This document shows positions 8,830 to 15,287 of a stretch of 64,000 nt of DNA, in pieces. The stretch is from Leisingera sp. M658. Its GTDB lineage: Bacteria > Pseudomonadota > Alphaproteobacteria > Rhodobacterales > Rhodobacteraceae. The stretch lies in the NCBI RefSeq assembly GCF_025144145.1, contig NZ_CP083546.1:4250001-4314000 (forward strand), given 5' to 3'. Each line of letters starts with the position of its first letter. Positions within the stretch are counted from its first letter, which is position 1. The notes under the pieces are model-generated. The model was not told the origin of the DNA, made no database searches, and saw only the letters and a list, made by a program, of their open reading frames with translations. A program made the position numbers and the translations under genes.

Positions 8830-9222
8830 TTAACGTCTCAATAGGTCCATGAGTGATGCCGACATCGTGCGTGTCTGCTCGAACATCTTCAGGTTAGCTT
8901 CGTAGCTGCGCTGGGCTTCACGGGCGTCGGCGATCTCGATCATCAGATCGACATTGGAGCCGTCGTAATGTCCGCTTTCATCAGCCATTGGATGCGAAGG
9001 GTCGTAGACTTCTTCCAGATCGCTGCGGTCCAGCGTGACCCGGCCGGTGCGCACATGCTCCACATCGGTTTGCAGTTCGCGCACCGCTTCAAACGGCACC
9101 GTTTTGCGCCGGTAGCCCGGGGTGTCAGCGTTGGAGATGTTTTCCGACACGTGGCGCAGACGCGAGGCTTGCGCCTTGAGGCCGCTGGCAGTGACGGAAA
9201 GGGCTCTGGAAAATTCACTCAT
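8830..9222 (-). CDS. flgC: Flagellar proximal rod protein FlgC
   Basis: A 130-residue rod protein. The N-terminal helix contains VSENISNADTPGYRRK, the classic rod-protein signature, and the C-terminal helix contains SYEANLKMFEQTRTMSASL. Length and order (flgB-flgC-fliE) fix the identity as FlgC. Confidence 0.96.
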   Translation of the reverse strand: MSEFSRALSVTASGLKAQASRLRHVSENISNADTPGYRRKTVPFEAVRELQTDVEHVRTGRVTLDRSDLEEVYDPSHPMADESGHYDGSNVDLMIEIADAREAQRSYEANLKMFEQTRTMSASLMDLLRR

Positions 9223-9235
9223 CTCTCATCCTCCC

Positions 9236-9622
9236 TTAGGTTTTGCCAAGGCTTGCGCGCAGGATATTCATCGAGGATTTGTAGATGGCCAAGGCCCGCT
9301 TGTGCTGCCGGGAAACTTCAACACCTTTCAGAAGTTCGGTTTCGACAGACACTGAGTTGTCATTGGGATCGCTGCCGTCCTCGCTTGAAGTAACAGCCCA
9401 GTCCATACCGTTGCCGGCGGTGCCGTTCAGATGGCTGCCGCGGGTTGCGATCATGCTGCTCGGGCGGGCCCCGGCTGCAAAGACTTCCTTGAATGGCTTG
9501 ATGTCCTTGGCGTGGTAACCAGGCGTATCGGCGTTGGCGATATTCTGGGATACCAATGCCTGGCGCGTCCCGGCATGAACTGCCATGGCGTGAGAAATTT
9601 TGAATACGTTCAGTTCTGTGAA
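9236..9622 (-). CDS. flgB: Flagellar proximal rod protein FlgB
   Basis: First gene of the nine-gene rod/ring operon. I choose the GTG at 9622 (128 residues, beginning with FTELNVFK after the start) because GGGAGA sits seven bases upstream; a longer frame would need a TTG at 9652 without a ribosome site. The NIANADTPGYHAKDIKPF signature of FlgB is at residues ~28-45 and the C-terminal helix (RQHKRALAIYKSSMNILR) is intact. Confidence 0.93.
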   Translation of the reverse strand, partial: FTELNVFKISHAMAVHAGTRQALVSQNIANADTPGYHAKDIKPFKEVFAAGARPSSMIATRGSHLNGTAGNGMDWAVTSSEDGSDPNDNSVSVETELLKGVEVSRQHKRALAIYKSSMNILRASLGKT

Positions 9623-9713
9623 CACCAGGGCTTCTCCCTTGATCGATTTCAATCAAGGCTTAACCCCGATTCCTTTAGAAATTGTTTTCAGGACATCAAT
9701 GGAGGCCGCTGCA
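9623..9713. promoter_or_regulatory. Divergent promoter region flgB / fliI with a palindrome
   Basis: The 91-bp gap between divergent flgB and fliI must hold promoters for both. It has a perfect inverted repeat, CCTTGAT-N8-ATCAAGG (9637-9658), and a TTAACC half-site (9660-9665) resembling one half of a CtrA box, but no second half. No clear sigma-54 or sigma-28 element is seen. Confidence 0.4.
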
Positions 9714-11042
9714 ATGAAAGCAGAGCTGCAAGCACTGACCCGTCAAATAGCCGGAAAACGCCTGGCAACACAGATGGGCAGGGTTACCGCGATCTCTGGC
9801 GGGGAAATCGAAGTCAGCGGGTTGGCTGCTGCCGCGCGGATCGGTGACCGGCTGGTGCTGCGGCGCAGCCCGCAGGACGAGTTGCATGGCGAAGTTCTGA
9901 AAATTAATGGAAATAATATCAGTATGTTGCCTGATAGGGCGCCTGATGGCGCCGCTATCGGTGACCCGGTGGTGCTGCACCCCTCGCCTGAGTTTTTGCC
10001 CAGCGATCACTGGATTGGCAGGGTGATTGATCCCTTTGGGGAGCCGCTGGATGGCCGCCCCTTGTTGCCGGGATCCGCGCCGCGGGATCTGATGGCGTCC
10101 CCGCCCAAAGCCGCCGGCAGGCGGCCGATGGGAGAGCGTTTGGCGACCGGGCAGGCGGTATTGAACACGATTCTCCCAATTGTGCGCGGCCAAAGGGTGG
10201 GTCTTTTTGCGGGCTCCGGCGTCGGAAAATCGTCGCTGTTGGCAAAACTGGCCAAATGCATGGAAGCGGATGTGGTGGTCATGGCGTTGATCGGGGAGCG
10301 CGGCCGGGAAGTGAATCACTTTGTCGAACAGGTCCTGGGACCCGATGGCATGAGCCGGGCGGTTGTGGTGGCTGCCACGTCCGATCAGTCCGCGCTGGTC
10401 CGGCGCCGCTGCGCCTGGGCCGCCATGACAGTTGCCGAGCATTTTCGCGATCAGGGTAAGAATGTACTGTTCCTTGCCGACTCGGTTACCCGTTTCGCCG
10501 AGGCGCACCGGGAGATTTCAGCCGCTTCGGGCGAAGCACCTGCCTTGCGCGGATACCCACCATCGGTAACACCGCTGATCACCGGCCTGTGCGAGCGGGC
10601 TGGACCTGGCGCAGACGGGCAGGGTGATATCACCGCCATATTCAGCGTCCTGGTGGCCGGTTCCGACATGGATGAGCCGATTGCAGATATTCTTCGCGGT
10701 GTTCTGGACGGTCATATTGTATTGAACCGGGAAATCGCCGAACGCGGCAGGTTCCCGGCGATTGACGTCTCACGCTCAGTCTCCCGCAGTCTGCCTGCTG
10801 CGGCCACTGCCGATGAAAACACGGCAATCCAGGATGTGCGCAAATTCCTGGGCGCTTATGAACAATCGGAAGTGATGATCAGGGCCGGTCTCTATGCTGA
10901 GGGGAATGATGCGGTGCTGGACAAGGCAGTGAAACTGTGGCCGGAACTGGACGGTTTTTTCGGCCGCGAAGATCCGGAAGGAATCACCAGCAGTTTCAAC
11001 CGGCTGCTTCTGTTGCTGCGCCGGGCCAAGGCGGGACGGTGA
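9714..11042 (+). CDS. fliI: Flagellar export ATPase FliI
   Basis: A 442-residue F1-beta-like ATPase that energises flagellar protein export. Walker A is AGSGVGKS at residues ~166-173 and Walker B is in the VLFLADSVTRF segment; the catalytic GERGREVNHF stretch is present. The ATG at 9714 is preferred (GGAGG eight bases upstream); an ATG at 9699 in the same frame is also possible. fliI is transcribed alone and diverges from flgB. No FliH gene is visible nearby. After its stop, gene content collapses into transposon and transporter remnants. Confidence 0.95.
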   Translation: MKAELQALTRQIAGKRLATQMGRVTAISGGEIEVSGLAAAARIGDRLVLRRSPQDELHGEVLKINGNNISMLPDRAPDGAAIGDPVVLHPSPEFLPSDHWIGRVIDPFGEPLDGRPLLPGSAPRDLMASPPKAAGRRPMGERLATGQAVLNTILPIVRGQRVGLFAGSGVGKSSLLAKLAKCMEADVVVMALIGERGREVNHFVEQVLGPDGMSRAVVVAATSDQSALVRRRCAWAAMTVAEHFRDQGKNVLFLADSVTRFAEAHREISAASGEAPALRGYPPSVTPLITGLCERAGPGADGQGDITAIFSVLVAGSDMDEPIADILRGVLDGHIVLNREIAERGRFPAIDVSRSVSRSLPAAATADENTAIQDVRKFLGAYEQSEVMIRAGLYAEGNDAVLDKAVKLWPELDGFFGREDPEGITSSFNRLLLLLRRAKAGR

Positions 11043-11061
11043 GCGGCGTGTTGGCTCCACT

Positions 11062-11092
11062 TACCGTCTGATCATTCTACCGTCTGATCATT
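11062..11092. repeat. Tandem 15-bp direct repeat at the edge of the remnant island
   Basis: TACCGTCTGATCATT occurs twice without mismatch, at 11062-11076 and 11078-11092, separated by one C. It lies just after fliI and before the insertion-sequence scraps, so it may be a duplication left by a past insertion or excision, or a small tandem slip. Confidence 0.8.
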
Positions 11093-11202
11093 TGACCGGC
11101 GAGTAACTGCGGCGATGGATTTTCTCACAGGGATGCTCCAAATATGCGCTTACTGTGGTATTTACATACTTCTGTGTTGTAACGGGTCCGCGCGGACATC
11201 TG

Positions 11203-11275
11203 CGTAGGCCTGATAATCTGAAGGCGCTGATTGTTTCTGAGACACTGGAACCTGAAGCGACCGTAAGTAGCGTGC
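11203..11275 (+). pseudogene. IS66-type accessory protein (TnpA/OrfA) remnant
   Basis: Translation of this stretch reads RRPDNLKALIVSETLEPEAT then VSSV, closely resembling the N-terminal helix-turn-helix of IS66-family OrfA proteins (pattern: R-W-S-x-x-x-K-x-x-I-V-x-E-[ST]-L-E-P-G-A-x-V-[SA]-x-V-A-R-R-H-G). Similarity stops at VSSV, where the sequence changes into unrelated residues. Only about 25 codons survive and there is no usable start codon, so this is a decayed scrap. The match is by memory of the family. Confidence 0.55.
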
Positions 11276-11308
11276 CTTGGTATAAAAACAGGCGTCCAAT
11301 CCTTTGCA

Positions 11309-11960
11309 GGCGTAGCGTCGGGCGGCGCGCTGGGAGCCTTTGCGGTGTTCTGCATGTCCGTCCTGAAGGGCATGAAGTGGGCCGGGCTGAACTCGGCGTT
11401 GCTGGAAACGGCGAAACTGACGGTGATGATCTTCACCATCATCTGGGGCGTGCTGATCTATGTGCGCTTCCTTGGCTTTGCTGATCTGCCAGGGGCGTTC
11501 TCCGACTGGATCACCGCGCTGGAAATGCCGCCGATAGTGATCCTGATCTGCATCCTGCTGGCCTATGCGGTTCTGGGCGTGTTCATGGATGCAATCGGGA
11601 TGCTGCTGCTGACGCTGCCGGTGGTCTACCCTGCCGGGATGGCGTTGAACGGTGGCGAGAGCGTTGCCGCGGCCAACAGTGCATTCGGCATGAGCGGCAC
11701 CATGTGCGCGATCTGGTTCGGCATCCTGGTGGTAAAGATGGCCGAATTCTGCCTGATCACCCCGCCGATTGGCCTCAATTGCTTTGTGGTGGCCGGCGTA
11801 CGCGATGATCTGAGCGTGCAAGATGTGTTCAAGGGCGCGACCCCGTTTTTCATCGCCGACGCCGTGACAATTGCACTGCTGGTCGCCTTCCTGGGAATTG
11901 TGCCCTACCTGCCGACCGAGGCGGTAGAGGCCAGCTTCATTGTCAGAAAATTCTCGGATA
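11309..11960 (+). pseudogene. TRAP transporter large permease (DctM) 3' remnant
   Basis: The frame encodes the C-terminal half of a DctM-type TRAP permease. Hydrophobic helices include TVMIFTIIWGVLIYVRFLG and IVILICILLAYAVLGVFMD. The family stretch FGILVVKMAEFCLITPPIG then LNCFVV is intact, and the region ends near LGIVPYLP. The N-terminal ~200 residues and the partner genes dctP/dctQ are missing; upstream the sequence abuts the IS66 scrap. Downstream the frame runs on without a stop into the IS3 transposase scrap, giving a chimeric 346-codon frame (11345-12385) that is almost certainly not a functional protein. Confidence 0.8.
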
Positions 11961-12046
11961 ACCTGCCGCATTATCGGCAGGTGCCTATTCTATGCACGAC
12001 TGGGCGTCGAACTGGGCTGCACCATGTTGGCGGCATGGGTGGGCAG

Positions 12047-12412
12047 GGGCACAGTTACGGGCGGCACCGCGTGCGGCGGCTGATGCGGATCATGTGTCTT
12101 GTGCCGATCTGCAAGGCGCCAAAGACCAGCCGGAAACACCCGGAACACAAGATTCACCCATGTTTGCTCAAAGGCTTGGCGATCACCCGCCCCAATCAGG
12201 CCTGGTGCACTGATACAACCTGCATTCCCATGCGCCGGGGGCCTTTTTTCGGCCGCAGCCATGGGCTGGCACAGCCGGAAAGTGCTGATCTGGGGGCTAT
12301 CCGGCACGAGGAACACCGGGTTCTGCATCGAGGCCTTGAAGAAAGCGCTGGCCCGGCGCTGCCCGACCGGGATATTCAACTCTGATCAGGGTCCACGTCT
12401 TGAACCTTCGTG
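12047..12412 (+). pseudogene. IS3-family transposase (OrfB) remnant, frameshifted
   Basis: Residues GHSYGRHRVRRLMRI, then KTSRKHPEHKIHP and ITRPNQAWCTDTTCIPMRRG match the middle of IS3-family OrfB integrases, including the W-x-[TA]-D-[IT]-T catalytic-aspartate region. Near 12240 the match jumps one frame to MGWHSRKVLIWGLSGT and EALKKALAR, then NSDQG, the second catalytic aspartate region. The N-terminus, the final glutamate region and both ends are lost, so the element is dead. It also contains substitutions in conserved positions. Confidence 0.78.
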
Positions 12413-12643
12413 ATCTGAATTGTTGGCGGCGGCCAGCGCGCCAGTCTTTGTGTGCAGGGACTGCACTGCCTGCTCGTCAACATTCTCTGCGTCGCCTGCA
12501 AGTATCAGATGCACGCTATTTCCGACGGCCAATTTTAAGACTGTGCACCGATCCTGTACATTGCTGAAAGCTGCTTTCCAGGTTCAGCCGAATGGGAGTT
12601 CCAGCCCGCAATTCTTGTAGCAGGCTGGAGGAGCTGGAAGCTA
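12413..12643. other. Non-coding stretch between IS remnant and flbT
   Basis: No protein-like frame, RNA gene or clear repeat was recognised. It probably consists of further decayed mobile-element sequence and the 3' flank of flbT. Confidence 0.35.
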
Positions 12644-13048
12644 TCAGGATGGTCTGACAGCAAACAGCCGGTCTTCGCGCGGCAGCAGGGTGCGCAGCGC
12701 CTTCAGGCAGCGGTAGTGGTTGTTGCCGATCACTGCTTCTGTTGCCTCGGCAATGGATGCGCGGCTGTCAGGATCAGTGAAGACTTGGCTCAGCTCTTCG
12801 ATCCGGCGCAGCATTGGCAGGCGCTCTTCCTCGGGGTCGGCATCACCGGACAGGATCAATTGTGCAGCATAGCAGACCCGGCGCACCGGCGTATTGGCTT
12901 CTTCCGGATGGATCGCATCGCGCAGGCGCAGGATGTTGGCATCAGGGGTGACAATGGACAGGCGGCTTCGGCGGTCGCCGTTTTCTATCACCGCGCCATT
13001 TACAAGGACACGCTCCTTGGGGGCAAGTTTCAGGACAAGTCCGCTCAT
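12644..13048 (-). CDS. flbT: Flagellar biosynthesis repressor FlbT
   Basis: A 134-residue FlbT homologue. Family features are the start MSGLVLKLAPKERVLVNGAV, IENGDRRSRLSI and the helical C-terminal half ending YRCLKALRTLLPRE. In Caulobacter FlbT binds the flagellin mRNA leader and lowers its stability until the hook is built (established for that species). Here it lies two bases after flaF, and downstream of fliC on the same strand, so the regulator genes sit beside their likely target. Confidence 0.94.
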   Translation of the reverse strand: MSGLVLKLAPKERVLVNGAVIENGDRRSRLSIVTPDANILRLRDAIHPEEANTPVRRVCYAAQLILSGDADPEEERLPMLRRIEELSQVFTDPDSRASIAEATEAVIGNNHYRCLKALRTLLPREDRLFAVRPS

Positions 13049-13050
13049 AT

Positions 13051-13422
13051 TCAGGATGCTCCGCCACGTAGACCACGCATGATGGCCGTATTAATTTCTA
13101 CCAGCGGCCGGACATCGGCCTTGCGCTGAAGCACTTGGCTGGTGTGCTGTCTCGTGAATTCCGCCAGCTCAAACAGGCTGAGTTTGAGTTCATCCGGCAG
13201 GGGGTTGCCCTTTGACGCGAGATCAGCGGAGAAGATTGACCAGAGCTTGCGGTTATCGTTCAATGCTGCTGCAAGTTCGGTAAACCCATTGCGGCCTTTC
13301 TGCGCGGCTGCGATCAGCCGACGGGTGACGCGGGCGATCACTTCATATTCGAAATTCTTTGCTGTCCGGGTCGGGGCCTTTGCCGCCGAATAGGCACTCT
13401 TCGCCTTCAGAAGGGCATTCAC
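13051..13422 (-). CDS. flaF: Flagellin biosynthesis regulator FlaF
   Basis: A 123-residue FlaF homologue, containing YSAAKAPTRTAKNFEYEVIA, the internal LNDNRKLWSIFSADLA and ELAEFTRQHTSQVL. FlaF is known in alphaproteobacteria to be needed for flagellin translation or secretion and works together with FlbT. It overlaps nothing but is only two bases from flbT. A terminator separates it from fliC upstream. Confidence 0.94.
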   Translation of the reverse strand: MNALLKAKSAYSAAKAPTRTAKNFEYEVIARVTRRLIAAAQKGRNGFTELAAALNDNRKLWSIFSADLASKGNPLPDELKLSLFELAEFTRQHTSQVLQRKADVRPLVEINTAIMRGLRGGAS

Positions 13423-13467
13423 GTGTTTTCCTAACGTATTATTCTTCAGGTTCTCTGAAAGGGGAAG

Positions 13468-13492
13468 ACCGGGGCGCCATCAGCGCCCCGGT
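13468..13492 (-). terminator. Terminator after fliC
   Basis: A perfect 10-bp GC-rich stem (ACCGGGGCGC with GCGCCCCGGT) encloses a 5-nt loop, nine bases past the fliC stop. On the minus strand it is followed by a pyrimidine-rich CTTCCCCTTTC tract. It should insulate or attenuate flaF-flbT relative to abundant fliC transcription. Confidence 0.75.
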
Positions 13493-13500
13493 TAGGGCTG

Positions 13501-14310
13501 TTAACGGAACAGCTGCTGCAGGGTCGACGGCGACTGGTTCGCGATGGTCAGCGACTGAACTGCCAGCTGCTGCTGGGTCTGCAGCGCTTTCAGGCGGGCC
13601 GAGGCTTCTTCCATATTGGTGTCGGTCATGGCACTGACACCGGATTTGAGCGAGTCAGTCAGTTTCGAAACAAAGTCGTTCTGATCCGACAGGCGGTTTG
13701 ATGCCGAACCAAAGGTGGCTGCGTGCCCAATGGCGGCGGCCAGTGCCGTGTCAATTTCAGTAGTGATGGCAGCAGCGTTGGTGTCATCAAGACCAAGGTT
13801 CAACGCGCCGATGATGTCCGTGTTAGAATCGACGCCCAGAACCGAGATAGTATCTGCAGCGGGATCCAACCCGCCCAGTACATCAAGCTGGGTAGTGGTA
13901 CCGCTGTCCAGCAGGTTCGCGCCATTGAAAGCAGCCGAGTCGATGATGGATTGAATAGTTGCCTTTTTCTGTTCCAAATCCGCGTCAATTTGGTCGTGGT
14001 CAACGTTCTGCGACACACCGGCAACAACCAGCTCGCGCATTTCCTTCAGGGTTTCAACGATCTGCTCCATACCAGAAGACGCAACAGCAACAGTGGCCTC
14101 ACCGAAGTCCAGAGCGTCCTGGACGGCTTCATAAGCCCCGATATCAGATTCCATGGACTTGGAGATCGCCCAGACAGCGGAGTTGTCCTTGGCCATGCCG
14201 ACCTCTTTACCGGTCGAGATTTGGTTCTGGGTTTCGTCCAGGCTGTTATTCACCGAACGCAGAGTCTGCAGAGCAACCATTGCGCCGTTGTTGGTCAGAA
14301 TGCTGGTCAT
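13501..14310 (-). CDS. fliC: Flagellin
   Basis: A 269-residue flagellin, short as is typical of this group. The N-terminal D0/D1 region (TNNGAMVALQTLRSVNNSLD, then NQISTGKEV) and the C-terminal D1/D0 region (SARLKALQTQQQLAVQSLTI) are both well conserved, and the variable centre is small. It has its own leader with AAAGGA as ribosome site. FlaF and FlbT lie directly downstream, and the FlgN-like and FlgJ-like genes upstream on the same strand. Confidence 0.97.
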   Translation of the reverse strand: MTSILTNNGAMVALQTLRSVNNSLDETQNQISTGKEVGMAKDNSAVWAISKSMESDIGAYEAVQDALDFGEATVAVASSGMEQIVETLKEMRELVVAGVSQNVDHDQIDADLEQKKATIQSIIDSAAFNGANLLDSGTTTQLDVLGGLDPAADTISVLGVDSNTDIIGALNLGLDDTNAAAITTEIDTALAAAIGHAATFGSASNRLSDQNDFVSKLTDSLKSGVSAMTDTNMEEASARLKALQTQQQLAVQSLTIANQSPSTLQQLFR

Positions 14311-14370
14311 AGCTTTTTCCTTTAACTGCGGGGCACTTTAGCCCCAATATTACTTGCCCCGAGGGGCGCT
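14311..14370 (-). promoter_or_regulatory. fliC 5' leader with complementary GC stem-loops
   Basis: Just upstream of the fliC start the minus-strand leader contains GCCCC-TC-GGGGC (14356-14367) followed by GGGGC-N6-GCCCC (14330-14345). The four arms are mutually complementary, so the two hairpins can exist together or exchange partners, and the second lies close to the ribosome site. The structures are visible in the sequence; a role as FlbT target is inferred from the Caulobacter precedent. Confidence 0.5.
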
Positions 14371-14513
14371 GTGTGACGTCTTTCTGACTGTGCGTTCCGC
14401 CGTCCGGCTTCCGCGCCACCCTTCATAAGGTGCAAGGCGACATTGGCGCAGGAGTTGCTAAGGGAGTGCTAATGCCGGGATTTGGTATTTCTAGAATTTT
14501 CCCAAAATTGCAC

Positions 14514-14873
14514 TCAGGCCCGTTTTTCAAGCTTGCCGCCGCCTCGGGTGCTATGACGGGCCCGCTTGCCGGCCTGGTCATAGACATCCAATCCCTTGCG
14601 GATGCGGCGAGTCTCGGCCATTCGGGCGGCGACGGCACGGATACCGTCCATGGCGCTGTCCAGAAGCTGCTGGTTGCGCGAGACTTTGGTTTGGACTTGC
14701 GCCAGAGACTCGCGTTCAAGCTCTGACACGGAATTCAGCTTGCCGATGACTTTCTCTTTCTTGGTCAGAAGATCTTCCAGTTTGCCAAGATCGCCGGCCA
14801 TCAGCGCCTTGCGCTCGCGGTCCAGGATCTGATCAAGTTCATCAATGAGCTGCTGAGGTTTCGGGTCACTCAT
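14514..14873 (-). CDS. flgN: FlgN-like flagellar chaperone
   Basis: A 119-residue, highly helical, Lys/Glu/Gln-rich protein with the pattern IDELDQILDRERKALMAGDL and LEDLLTKKEKVIGKL, which matches the FlgN family. FlgN chaperones the hook-filament junction proteins FlgK and FlgL. The C-terminal tail is basic. It overlaps the flgJ-like gene upstream by eight bases. flgK and flgL themselves are not in the window. Confidence 0.75.
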   Translation of the reverse strand: MSDPKPQQLIDELDQILDRERKALMAGDLGKLEDLLTKKEKVIGKLNSVSELERESLAQVQTKVSRNQQLLDSAMDGIRAVAARMAETRRIRKGLDVYDQAGKRARHSTRGGGKLEKRA

Positions 14874-15159
14874 CTTGGGTCTCCTTTAGTGCGTGATAAA
14901 GTGATTCAGCCAAGCCGATCCCGCCAGAGCGGGCGATCTGCGTGGCCTGTTCGCGAATTAGAAAGCTGGAGAACTGCTCTTCTCCAGCGCCGCCGCCGAA
15001 GCCTTCGCTGGCTTCACCGAGCCCTGCGGATTTCAGCATTTCTGCAAGGAAGGAGGCTTCGAGTTCAATTGCGGCCTCGCGCAGGGGGTCGCTAATTGCA
15101 GGACGCACCGGGGTAGTTGAAGGTGCGGCCTGAAGCAGGTTTGGCAATAGATCTGACAT
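14866..15159 (-). CDS. flgJ: Single-domain rod-binding protein (FlgJ N-terminal type)
   Basis: A 97-residue protein equal to the rod-capping domain of FlgJ, with AAIELEASFLAEMLKSAGLG and GEEQFSSFLIREQATQIARS. The muramidase domain found in enterobacterial FlgJ is absent, as is usual in alphaproteobacteria, so rod penetration of the peptidoglycan needs a separate enzyme. It diverges from fliK across a 128-bp region with a CtrA-like site. Confidence 0.85.
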   Translation of the reverse strand: MSDLLPNLLQAAPSTTPVRPAISDPLREAAIELEASFLAEMLKSAGLGEASEGFGGGAGEEQFSSFLIREQATQIARSGGIGLAESLYHALKETQDE

Positions 15160-15220
15160 GTCCGGTTCTCCGGTTGAAAGTCGAATTTCATCGATTTTTC
15201 TAAGACTGCGCAGGAACCGG

Positions 15221-15235
15221 TTAAAATTGCCGTAA
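15221..15235. promoter_or_regulatory. CtrA-like box between flgJ and fliK
   Basis: TTAA-AATTGCC-GTAA matches the CtrA consensus TTAA-N7-TTAA at seven of eight fixed positions and has flanking GG/CC that make it partly palindromic (GGTTA...TAACC). It lies in the divergent promoter region of two flagellar genes, and CtrA is a known flagellar activator in Rhodobacterales. Confidence 0.45.
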
Positions 15236-15287
15236 CCGCTTTGGGGTATGTCTGTCCGGGTCGAGATAGAATGTCTGGAAAACGATC

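Noticed and set aside
11345-12385. 346-residue fusion protein (transporter plus integrase)
   Set aside because: It joins the 3' end of a TRAP gene with an IS3 fragment that itself changes frame; best explained as juxtaposed debris.
14445-14458. GG-N10-GC sigma-54-like promoter (TTGGCGCAGGAGTTGC) on the plus strand
   Set aside because: It points away from fliC into the antisense strand of flgN; the first plus-strand gene is fliK, 830 bp further on. Probably chance.
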